From Colius striatus (taxonomy: Eukaryota; Chordata; Aves; Coliiformes; Coliidae): a DNA stretch of 64,000 nucleotides. The position numbers were made by a program, and so were the translations under genes. The DNA lies in the NCBI RefSeq assembly GCF_028858725.1, contig NC_084760.1:52787367-52851366 (forward strand), read 5' to 3'. The notes under the pieces are model-generated. The model worked only from the letters and a program-made list of their open reading frames with translations. It was not told the DNA's origin and ran no database searches. Position 1 is the first letter of the stretch; each line of letters starts with the position of its first letter. Shown here piece after piece: positions 1 through 11,600 of this stretch.

Positions 1-3000
1 TTACCAAAATGGTCTATCAGGTTTCAGTTCTGCTATAAGAGCCATGACTACACAACTCAAGGTGGGAAATAAGATTATATGATTCTAGATTTCAGAATTA
101 ACCTGCAGTCTAGTGGTTGTATTGATGCCTGCTCATACAAATTGCTCACACCAGCTGTGAGCAGCTAAATTTTGCAGGAATAATGTAGCGTTTTAACTCT
201 TACCTGCAGCTGAGGCTTCTGCCCATGAAAATGTAATTTTGGTTTTTTATCAAGAACATTTATCTTTTATCGAGGATATTCTGGGCAGCAGTGAGGACAG
301 TAATAACTACAGTGGAACTTCGGGACAATACATTTTGTTGTCTCTCCAAGTTTGAACCTTGGAAAAAAAAACCCAACAATGGCATCTGGTTACTTGTTTA
401 TTATATCTATAGGGAAAGAATGAGGAACTCTAAGCTCCATGTGGATATATATAGAAACTGTAGAACAGCATGTGTGACCTACTCTAGGTGGCCTGCTCTC
501 GTAGGAGGGTTGGACTAGATGATCTCTCAAGGAGACACGGAGGCATTTATCCTGTAGCAAACAAAAGAGTAGTTCTATATGAATATGCATTTGGGGTCTG
601 CATACACACATCCAGATTATATGCAGATAATATAAAAGCAAGTGTTGATTTAAGCTGCTTAGATTGCAGTTGATTTAGGTTTGTAATTTGACTAATATAG
701 GTGCCTTTGGACTTTGCTGGTCCTCCTGTGTGCTGTCACAATAGTTTATACTTTTTTAAACTATGATTACAGTTTATGTTAGCTTTGCATGCAAGACCAA
801 GTCATAAACAGGATATGGAAACATAGTTAAAATGAGCTTTGATCCCATAGCAACTGAAGGGTGTGATGCATTTCAGAATTCCTGTCTGTTAGTGTGATGT
901 CCTGTGGAAATGCTTTACACATGAAAATATGCCATTTGATATCTTCAGCTGCTGAAGCCTGTAGGTAGATGCAGATGTACAGAGAGCGAGATCTGGTTCT
1001 GTAAAACTCCAGTGGAACCATTTAATTCATTTCCAGCTTCTCACGGGCAATTGAGTGAAGGACAATTAAAACAATAAGCGGGAGAGATTAAAACTGTTAA
1101 TTATACACAGTAGAGGAGAACAGCAAGCCAGGGGATTTAAAACATTTACAAGTATTTGGAAGAGTAAAGGTCAAGGCAAATACAGAAGTATTACTTGGAA
1201 AAGAAGATAGAAATTAAAGTCAGAAATGGAAACACTAGTCCTGATATCAGAAGTTTCTGGTGCTATAATTGGCCTCCTAAAAAGTGAGGGAAGCTGCATG
1301 GCATGCAGCAATCTGACTGGGCTGGGTTAGGCACAAGAAGGAATTCTGTTTTAACAGCAGTAAAATTGGCTTTCCCCTTTTGCATGTATATTTTTCTGTC
1401 TTTTATTCATGCCTCCTGGGCATTACAGTCACCCTCTGAAGGTTTTCCATCTCTTGCTGCACACTGTGGTCATACCACTCAACCCAGGCAGAGATCATGC
1501 TCCTGGTTATCTCAGATAATCTCCTCCTTTGCTGGCTTCTCCAAGCGAGGCACAGTTGCACTCCCAGGCTATTGGCTGCTGTCAGAGAAGAGCCTGAGCT
1601 CGGTTTCTGATGCCCCACACTGAAAGAAGGCTTCTCTGCATTCCACACCACCCAGAATGGGTCTATGTGCGTGGGCTGGGAAGATGCGTTGCTTCTTATC
1701 AGCTGCCAGATGAATGCAGTTTCACCACCCAGATTGTTACAGACACTTCTGTGCTGTGTTATTGCAGTGTCTGTTGCTATCACAGTCCTAGGCCAAAGTG
1801 CCCCGTGTGCTTTAACAGTGTATTAGAAGGATGAGTGGTTTGGCTTCTGGCATGTTAATGAAGCAGACAAATGTACTTAATAGATCCTTTCGGCCTGTAT
1901 GAAAATTCTCAAACTGTCTTTTGTTAGTGTTAGCATCTGTGAAGATATGTTTGCAAAAGATAACTGTATTTTAATTCTCAAAATGGGCTTTTAAAAATAC
2001 TTCAGCTTGGGATAAAATGCTGGTGTTCTAAAGGAAATTTCCCATGGTAGTTTGCAGCTTTCATGCCTTTGATGGTAAAAGTGACTGAGCTTTCATTCAC
2101 TGAATGTGGATACCTTAACAGGCATGTTTGTACTGGTTGGGAATAATTGCCTTCAGGATTCTGGATATCAAAATTACTTTATACTCGTTCTATACACTGA
2201 ATTATGAAATAAAAGATCCCAGTATGGGTTAGGAAAGATAATGTTTGTGTAATAAAAAAATTACTGAGGAAAAAAAAATAACCTAGTGGGATAAATTATA
2301 AAATTGAAGAAAATTCCAAATTCCCTGATTATGGTTTGGGCATGCAGACTGCTTAAATGTTGTTTTGCTTGAGGCAGAGAAAAGGTTATGCATCCAATGT
2401 GTGTGTATGTATGCCCTAATTTATATACATACAGTATTAAAATGGACAAATAAGCTTTGAAATGAAAGGAGTAAACCGATGAAACTTCCATCACAGATAC
2501 CTTACCCCGTAACATGGTGGAAAGTAAATGCAACTATGTTCTGCCAGAATGATGGTCTCGTGCGCCTGTGTACTGCTCTAAATAGATGCACTGAATTTTC
2601 TGTGTAGATCAAAGCACAGACACAAGTTTAAACCTTGACTGCTGACATGATGTCATATACCGATAATTCCTACAGGAACTGGTTGTTTCTGGTTGATTTT
2701 CATAGCACAGCTGTTGTTCAGATGTTTCTGTTGATACAAAGATTTCAAGGTACTTCAGAACAAGTGCAGTACAAACAGCTGGGCACCTGAGCTGCACTTT
2801 ATTTATTGTAGATTTGTTTCTGAATTACACTGGGGATTTCAGTATTTAAGCTTTTGAATAACTTTGACATTATATAATTGTGATGTAGCGTGTTTCTCGG
2901 TGAAAAAATCAGAGGAAGAAATGAAATCATGTCCCCTGGTGGTTAGGGTCTTAATTGGTATTTCTCAAGTTTTAAGCAGTAATGTTTTTGGTTTTTTACA

Positions 3001-6000
3001 CCTTTCCAGCATTTTTCTTGGAAAGACTGAGGGTCACTGCTTTCAGCTCGTGGACTAAAAGGTGAGTGGGGGCAGGACTCTCAATTGTTCTTATCTTGGG
3101 ATGTGGGAGTTTCCTGCACTGGTGTCCAGCCCCACAGCTTTGAGAGAGACTCTGCAGTACTGCTTGCTGATGCGGTAACTGTACAGCTTGGGACTTTGGT
3201 CAGTAGATTTATTGTGATTGTTACAGTACAAAAATAAGTTTATAGATTTCTTGATCCCACTCTGTCTGCTGACTAATTTTGCCATATCAGATGTGTTCCT
3301 GTGAGTCAGTAGGAATCAAATGGCAACACATATAGGAATAAGTCTCTATTGACCCTTCAACCTCTCTGTTTTTATGGTCTTACCCTGCACTTTTTAGTAC
3401 TTAAATGGCATTAGATCCTATTAGAGGACTCAGCTTTTCTCCTATTTTATAAAATAGTTTGCAGATTATTTATATCAGTGGTAAAACTGACATTGTTGGA
3501 CAGATGGCTCTCCTACTTGATGTAAGCATCATGATTTTAAAATTGCCATTTCCAAGTGATTAATTCTGTTTTGTAGATGCTACTCATCTTAACAGCAACC
3601 AAGTAAATTGCAATGTGTGTGAATAGATTTGCTAATTGTTTGAGGTGTTTGGACAAAGTACCATAAAAAGAGTTTCTACAGAAGTTTGCTTTTCTCCACT
3701 GTGATCTAGCCTAGCACCCCTTGTGGCAAGAAGTTATGTTTTGGCAGCTGTCTGCATCGGCACAAAAGACGCACACTCATCTCCTTTTAATGGGATAAAA
3801 TCCCATGCACATCTCATTGCAATGGTACCTTGTAGTTTCACGGTGCTGATATGGCACCAGCTGCTGCTGGTGGCTTGGCATTTCTTGTTGAAATATCTGT
3901 GACTCTTACTTGTTTCAGTGTTGTGTGCTAAAATTACTTCTTTCAGTTTTAGAACTAGTACTTTTGGATGGCTGAAGAGGGTGGTCTTGTGATGTAGTTA
4001 AAGTTGTGGGAAGAGGGTAGTGGCACGGTTGCTCAGTATGAAACTGAGCATTGCAGTTACAGATGTTCCAAAAAAAATTGAGAAGAAAAAGTTTGCTTTC
4101 ATTTTCAATAATTTATCAAGAAGTGATGCAAAAAAATATTAACATTAACTCCTTGCTGATTTAGAGGTCTTTTCTTTTAAATAGTGTATAAAACCAGGTT
4201 GATTTGGCAAGTTCAGTTTCTGGCTTCAGTTTTACCATACTGTTTTCTGCAGTTGAACAAATAGTCATTAATGCAGATGTGTAGAAGTGAAATACTTAAG
4301 ATTTAGTCTGTTTTTTTTCCTTCTAGAATAATTGATGGTCTTTACTGTTTGTTTCTGCTATGAAGTGGGAATCACGGCAAATGCTCTTTCAGTCTAAGAC
4401 TAAGTGACAAACTTTTCCAAGCTCATTATATATTAGCATTTTCTTCTGTGAGCAAGCATCCTTCACTCTCTTTTTAATTTTTAATATTTTATCAGATCAC
4501 AGTTTCCAGACTGAATAAAACCCTCTCATTTTCAGAAAAGGTCGAGTTGCTTAGTAAAGTTTTTCTTGGAAGATATGGCTAGTAATGATGTAGTGTAATA
4601 CAAGAGTAAGAAATTCTTTTGACTTTAAAAAATTGTATTGTGAGTGCAACTTAAGCAATCAGAAGGCCCCAGCTCCTACCCTTTTGAGTATTGCATATCA
4701 AACAAACTTGTAGGAGATTTCGCTCACAATTGTAAAGTTGTAGCTTATGTGGCTAGTTGTCTGGTGTCTCTGGCTTCACCTAAGCTATGCAGGTACATCT
4801 TTGAACAATGCTCTTTCTTTAACTTCCAGTGTGCATGTAAGTTAATGTAAGGAAACCTCAAAGCAGAGAGTTCAGCACAGATGAATATGCATTAATTCAG
4901 GGGTTTTTGCTTGGTGGTTTGGCTCTTTTCCCCCAGGTGCATTTATACTATTGTAAGGAATTTTAAATAGCCCCTAAACGTTACTGGATTTGGTCATTTT
5001 TTTCTGCTGTAGATGCTTTGCTTCTTTTTCAACCATCTAATAATCTATCTATAGATATATATCTTACCAATTAGAGTAGTTTCTAAACAGCTACTGAGCT
5101 GAGGAGTGGCAATCGTGCCCATTAGCCCTAGACAGTAACCTGGTAACCTGGGTGAGTCAGTAAGGCAATGAAGTGTGTGGTCAGCTCTGGACCTAGTAAG
5201 TGAAGTGCTTGATGGTGTGTGTGGTTCAAGAGAGTTCTGCTTTTTGAAATCCCTGCAGAGGTGGTTTGTCATGTCTGCATCCATGTTCTGCAGACCGTCC
5301 AGTTTGTATTTCCTTACTATCGGGGTAATAGTTTTTATTGCAAATTCATGTTTATTCTGTTAAGAGCTTTACGGTTGTTTTCATTATTACTTTGCCAGTC
5401 CTGCTTTTAGGGACATCACAGATGAGAAAACATGGAACATATCTCCTAACTCTCTGTAGCACAGTTTGAGCAGTCGTGCCATCCTGGGGCCTTACATGAC
5501 TTATTACTTTCCATGTAGTTGTAGCTCATACCTCCACAGAGGTTTGCATGGGAAGGAAGGTGGAATCCTTTCTAGCTGCCCCATTCCATCCACCAGTCCC
5601 ATCAAGCCGAGTCCTGCAGAGTTATAAGACAGGGCTCACTGGCCTTACAAAGTTGTAGATGCCATGGATTACTGCTGTAATATCATAGGAAAAGTATTAG
5701 TGTGATTTAACCAAGTAAAAAAGAGAATTAGTTTGTAGTCCTGCTTTTGTCACTACTTTCTTTCAGGTCTTGACTCTGAATATGCTGCCTAGGAATATAT
5801 TGTAGATTTGGGTTTTCCAAATGTGCTGTTGTTAGGCTAAACAATGTGGTATGATGGTTACTTCTAATGTACAAGGTAAAAAAAAGATTTAAATTATCTA
5901 TTAAACATACACATGCACAAGGGGAGAAAATAAGGAGGATTATTGAATTATTTAAATACAAACTATGAATTTAAGACAGCACTGGAGGTGTTTGATGATG

Positions 6001-8155
6001 GTGAAATGCTGCAAAATATATGTCCAGATTTACAAAGATGTTCTGGGAAACCTGACCTTGTATTCCCTAATCTCTTATCAGAAAGACCTTAATTTAGGAA
6101 ACTCTTAAAACCATCCCTAAATTTATGCACGTGCTTACTTCTAATTGATGTCCAGAAGTCCTTACAGAAATCAAACTAAGGAAAAAGAATGCATGAGGTC
6201 CTTACTGCCAGCTGGGATTTTTTTCTGATTGTGTAAGTCAGGAAACTTCTTTCAATGTATGATCATCACCAAAAAAGCTACAGGCATTTTTTGCTTTTTT
6301 AAGTTTGTTTTTTCTCTACCCTCAGTTCTTAAAAAAACAATGGTTTGAGATTTTAATTATGAAAAAGCAGTTCTTTTCAACAGTTTTAAAAAAACTACGT
6401 CGTGTTTCAAACATAATGTACTGGTTTGGCTGGTTTTTACCTCCTTCCTTTCAAAATATACTATTGAATAGTTTCCTTATTTACAGATCAGAATACCAGT
6501 AGACTTCAATGTATTTGGATAAACTACAGTGCATGTTTCTTTTTGTGTGTGTATAGAGTGAGAGACAATGTAGATATAGTGTAAGTATTACCAAATAAGC
6601 TACCTGGTCATCTATGTAATGTGTCCTGTAATGATTGGTTTTACGTCATGAAAAAGCAAAACTTACTTGAAAAATGCATTAAAATACTGTCAAAATATCC
6701 TCTTGTATTATGTTCTGTTAAAGCAATTATGCTGTCCACTGTAATATATAAATGTAGGCAGCTGCAGTGTAGGCAGTGTCCAATATTATTTTGACCCTAG
6801 GCAGGAATGTACAAGAAAAGATGTACTTCTTGGCCAAAGATGCTTGCTCCCAAATTAATATCAGGAGCCAGACACAAGCATGTAGCGGGTCTATGTACCT
6901 AGTAGTCATGGAGCGGTCCAGTCTGTCAGGGTTGTCTCATTATCTGTGAACATACTAATGACATTGTTGAATTGGGATATGAGTCTCTTAATAAGATTTT
7001 AGCAGCCTAAGTTTCTGTTAAAAAAATTTGGAATCTACAAGTAGGGAGCTGTGGGAAGAAGTAGAAGATTGCTTTGTACTTGAGCTTCTTATGAGTTTTA
7101 CAACTGAATCCTATGAAACAGGTTTTCCATGAGGAAAAAAAAAATTATATTTGTTCTTAGGTTTTCTTTCCTTCTCTCTCTTTTTCTTTTTAATAATTGG
7201 AAACTACTGTTCACTATTTACATGAAACTGTCTCTCTTGGGTCTGTTTTCTGTAACCTTTCCCCTCAGAAGAATTTTAGGAATTTGCTGGCTTTCCTCAG
7301 GGGAATCCTGGCCATGTTTTATCTGAGACTTCAGGCTAGATAGTTGGTAATTTTTTTTAAAAGCAACTTACTATGTTTAAGTATATGCACTTAGCTTCTG
7401 CATATTTTGAGAAGTCGTGGATGTAGGAAAATATGTGCTTTAATTCAGGCTTGGGCCTTCTTGGTACCTGGCAGTAAATCTCCACATGCGTAATGCAGAG
7501 CTCCTTAGAATGATGATGATGTTAATAGTAATAGTAATGCAAAACCCCTAAATTCCCTGAAAGCAAGGTATTTCAGCTGTTTTTTTAAGGCTTTGCCACT
7601 TTCTCTCTTTTTCCTTCTGATGCATTCTCTTTTTTTGTTGAAAACGAAGACGTGTCAGAACCAGAGGCCTCAAGTGCAGTATAAAATGACCCCAGCGCAA
7701 ACCTCCAGCATTCCTCATCCTTCCCTCTCCAGCTGCTAACATCAGCCAAGGCAGCACGCAGGCTTGGCTGCCGCCAGCACAAAGCTGCCTGGCTCTCCCC
7801 CTTCCTTCTCTACTTACCAGTACAGTCAGCACCATTCGTATTAGGCACCATTGCAATTACTTGAAATCTCGAGTAGGAGAGCTGTCAGTGTGTTCCTTTG
7901 ACTCATATCAGATACTGGAGGGAAGGATGTGGGAGGGAGGGGCTCGCTTCAAAGAGTTCAGGTTTTTCTTTAGGGTGAATTGCTCAGTAGATGTTTTTGT
8001 CTGAAGTATTCATATAAAAATGATTTGAAAGCCACCTGGACAATACATGGGATTCTTTAAGTCTAGATGGAATTGTGTTTTATAGAGAGCATCCTGAATT
8101 ACAGCATCTCGCAGCTTCATTTTCTAAATCTTTGTTTCCCATCCATCTGCCACAG
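1..8155. other. Non-coding 5' flank or first intron of DSE
   Basis: I see no exon with recognisable protein homology here on either strand. The stretch is AT-rich, with only short chance reading frames and one small CR1 tail (about 468-535). It directly precedes the acceptor of the first coding exon of DSE, so it is either the intron after an untranslated first exon or upstream flank. Positions 7680-7860 are richer in GC and pyrimidine than their surroundings, but no splice pair or promoter can be assigned. No tRNA, rRNA or CpG island is visible. Confidence 0.6.
468..535 (+). repeat. CR1 LINE 3'-tail fragment
   Basis: The sequence reads as a CR1 3' end: a 'tgtgacctactctaggtgg' motif followed by 'ggttggactagatgatctct'. 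The same words recur in the better preserved copies at 8825-9060 and 36968-37476. Only about 70 bases remain, and the terminal ATTCTATGA repeats are missing. Confidence 0.75.
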
Positions 8156-8208
8156 GATATTTCAAAGATGGTTTGGCTGCCATTGAGACTTGGAGATCTG
8201 ATGCCACA
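8156..8208 (+). other. DSE: DSE 5' UTR portion of first coding exon, with uORF
   Basis: A pyrimidine-rich run ending in 'ctgccacag' gives a plausible acceptor with its AG at 8154-8155, so the exon would begin at 8156. The 53 bases before the DSE start contain an upstream ATG at 8168 with a strong context (A at -3, G at +4). Its 14-codon frame stops with TGA at 8210-8212, overlapping the DSE ATG at 8209-8211. A second ATG (8201) lies in the same upstream frame. The exon start is inferred from the splice signal only. Confidence 0.6.
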
Positions 8209-8624
8209 ATGAGGACTCACACACGGGGAGCCCCAAGTGTGTTTTTCATACACGCCGTTTGCTTCGCCTTTGCCTACAACGCCAGGGAGGACCAGGATGC
8301 AATGGTTCCTTTTGTCAATGCCAACTATGACAGCTACCCCATGCTCTACTTCTCCAAAGGGGACGTAGAGGCTCTGCGCCTCCAGGCCACCACCACGCAC
8401 CAGCATATTGCAGCTCGTCTGACTGAGGCAGTGCAGACCATGCTGTCGAATCCCCTGGAGTACCTTCCTCCCTGGGACCCAAAGGAGTTCAGCGCTCGGT
8501 GGAATGAAATCTACGGCAATAACCTCGGGGCCCTGGCAATGTTCTGCGTGCTCTACCCTGAAAACATTGAAGCTATCAGCATGGCCAAGGATTACATGGA
8601 GAGGATGGCAGCTCAGCCTAGTTG
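8209..8624 (+). CDS. DSE: DSE coding exon 1 (N terminus, signal peptide)
   Basis: Encodes residues 1-138 plus two bases of Trp139. The start was chosen at the ATG giving [13 protein letters not shown], which I recall as the conserved DSE N terminus. It has A at -3, and no in-frame ATG lies between it and the proposed acceptor at 8155. Family signatures that follow include [27 protein letters not shown] and [17 protein letters not shown]. The donor is TTG|GTAGAT at 8625, weaker than the GTAAGT consensus, but the phase (2) and the continuation into [11 protein letters not shown] in the next exon confirm it. Confidence 0.95.
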
Positions 8625-11600
8625 GTAGATTTTTGTCTTTTTTGTTTTTTAAGTTGTCTTACTGTGTAAACTGCTCGCAGTTGGAAGAGCGAGTGGATGA
8701 ATGAATTGCCTAGACTATTTCAGCTGTTCTGACACTTTTAACAGTGACTAGCTGAATTTCTTTACCCTCATCTAAACCAGCAGTGCCACATGACTTTTCA
8801 CCTTCACTGGGGGCAACAGTTACAAGCTGGAACATAAGAAGTTCCAGAGAAACATAAGGAAAAATTTCTTCACTGTGAGGGTGACAGAGCACTGTTAACA
8901 GGCTGCCCAGATGGGTTGTTGAGTCTCCTCTGGAGACATTTAAAACCCACCTGGACAAGTTCCTGTGTGACCTACTCTAGGTGGTCCTGCTCTGGCAGAG
9001 GGGTTGGACTAGATGATCTTTTGAGGTCCCTTCCAGCCCTTAAGATCTGTGATTCTATGACTTACCCTGTTGCAAATTAATGCCAAAAGAAGGAGTGTGA
9101 CTTTGTGTATCATGCTAACTGCTCTAAGGTTACAAAAAGAAGAATAAAAAATCCAAACCCACCCCCAATCGGAAGCCAGGGTTTCACACCTGATCTGTGG
9201 AAACAAGTGCTGGAAATGTTATTTTTTAAAACATATCTCTTTTTACAGACTTCTAAATTTCATTTGGACAATTCTTCCTTAGGAAGAATTCAGGAAAGGG
9301 GGTACGTATGATAAAGATATAATTAGGTGTAGGCAATAGTTACATTCTTGAGTTTCTGCAGTCTGCTTCAACATCTGAGCTTCAGTTCAGACTTGCAGAT
9401 CCAATTTGCTGTACGGTTCTTGGGCTTCCTTTAAGATGTACTGCGACATGATAAAAATAGTTGTTCATCTGATTACTTTACTGGAGCTGTCTGAAAATAA
9501 CTGACACATTGATGACCACCTCCTGGGTTTGCTTCACCTGGATGTGAGTTGTCATCCACAAGTTTACTCCGTCCTTGCTGTGCCACAGGCTTTCTATGAG
9601 GCAGAACTGTATCAGTGAGTCTAACAATTAGGACCCCAAGGTCTCTTTCCTTCTCCTTACCTTCTGTTTTCATACCTACTAGCAGGTTATCTTTCTTTTT
9701 GTCCCCTCAGGCAGATGCATTTCTCTACCCCACTGCAGCAGCTGCCACTTAGTCTGCACCATGCAGACTCTGGTCCAGTGTTGCTGCCACTATGAGGAGG
9801 TCAGAGGATAGAAATGTGGGCTTTGCCAGACAGTGGCTTCTGCCCTGGGCAGTGTGTTGGAGCTGCAATGAGGCACCATTCCTCTCTGTGGCAGCCACTG
9901 TCCTACAACTCAGCAGGAGTTTGAGTCTGATTTCTAGTCAGCACAGGATGAAACAGTCAGTGTGCGAACAGTATTCATTGCTGAAACTGCTATTCCCTAC
10001 CTTCTTTGGATTTAAGAACAACTAGTACTGTCCTATAAATGACATCCATCTATGGATCGTCATTGGAATTATGCTGGCTTTGATCTAGCATAACTCAGGA
10101 TCCATGTCCTCTTGATGGCCATGATTTAAAAGGCATTGCAGTGCTGGTGTTCCCCTGTACCAAGTATTAACGTGGTGAATGCCACAGAAATACTGTGGAA
10201 ACTAGAACAAAGGAAATAGCAGAGAAAAGGGGTGCACTGGGCTGCTTGCATTCATGTTACAAAAGAGAGGACTCTTGTGAGGTGGGAAGAAAAATACTGG
10301 CACAACAGGATGGTGGTAACTTCCAAAATCTTCCACTGGAGCATAGCAATGCAAAGCTTTGGTCTTACAGATACAGTCTGTTTTCTTCCTGGCATACTGG
10401 CGGAGGGGTAGAGCTGTACAGAGGTGAAACCATGTAACCATCTCCAACAGGGCCTATGCAGTGCTCCAAAATCAATACCTTCCTCCATGGTTTTGTTGTT
10501 CACACTCTTTCTTAACTTACTTTGGGTAGTGTAAACACATAGTTACATGGCCATCTGTTTTAATGGAATAAGAAAGAGGAGCAAGTGATGTTTTGAGTAG
10601 TGGAACTTATTTGTGTTTGTCCGTCTTTCTCACACAGTGTATCAGTAACCCGATTTCAGTTCCTTGTGTGCTGCAAATCCTGTCCTGGATTAATTGTAGT
10701 TTCTCTGTCCATTGCCATAATGCTCTCCTTTGTCCCAGCTGACTAGATACCAATCAGAACTGAGTAGATATCCAGTTTCCACTTGGCTTTGGTGGTATTT
10801 ACCTCTCCCTAACCTCTGTTTTTCTCAAACAAGCATCTTGCTTTAGCTCTGTGAAAGAGAAACTGTGCATTTTCAGTCTTTCCCTTCTGAGGTAGACGTG
10901 TAATTCAGAAAACGATCAAGATTTAATCAAGGTTGTTCACTTTGCAAAAGAAGCATGTGTGGTGCGCTTAGTAGAGGAAGTACCAAAAAAGGAAATCAGA
11001 AATGTGGGCAATAGGGGTAAGCTGCCCTTTGTGTAACCTCCATCTGGCCAGCTTTTCAGATGCTGTGAGAGAAACACTTTCGTTTTTTTTTCCCAGAGAG
11101 GAAATGTCTGAATGCTGTCAACATGGAGTTCAAACTATAGCTCCATCAGTGATGGTGCTAATATAGATTGCTCTCCCTTGCCCAACAGTGGTTTTCAGGA
11201 AACTATGGGAATGTAACATCTCTGAGGCATGTACTGCTCTATCTGGCTTTCCTCAAATAGATCAGCCAGTTCAGAACCTAAAGGAGTGGAGAGACAGATT
11301 ACATAAACCTATTTTTCCTAAGAAACTCAACTAAAAAGCACCAGAAAACGTGTTACTGCACACACTTCTCCACTTAGGATAAGACTAGGAGAGCAGACCT
11401 GGCAAACAGGAGAGTTCTGGCCTGGGTGCTGCTAGCAGACATTTAGATGTCATGGCATTTTTAGACGTGTAAGACTGTACATGAACTGCTCTGACATTGT
11501 AACAGTTATGGAATTAATAACTAACTAATTAAAGTTGTACATTCTATTTAGGCATGTTTAGTTTCCCTGAGACTTTGGGGGAAATATCAATCTGGCTGAT

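Noticed and set aside
1403-1783. 126-codon minus frame overlapping a 106-codon plus frame
   Set aside because: No domain, signal peptide or splice context; overlapping open frames on both strands suggest compositional chance.
7548-7856. 102-codon minus frame just upstream of the first DSE coding exon
   Set aside because: Low-complexity Gly/Ala/Lys-rich translation of a pyrimidine-rich patch; no homology recognised.
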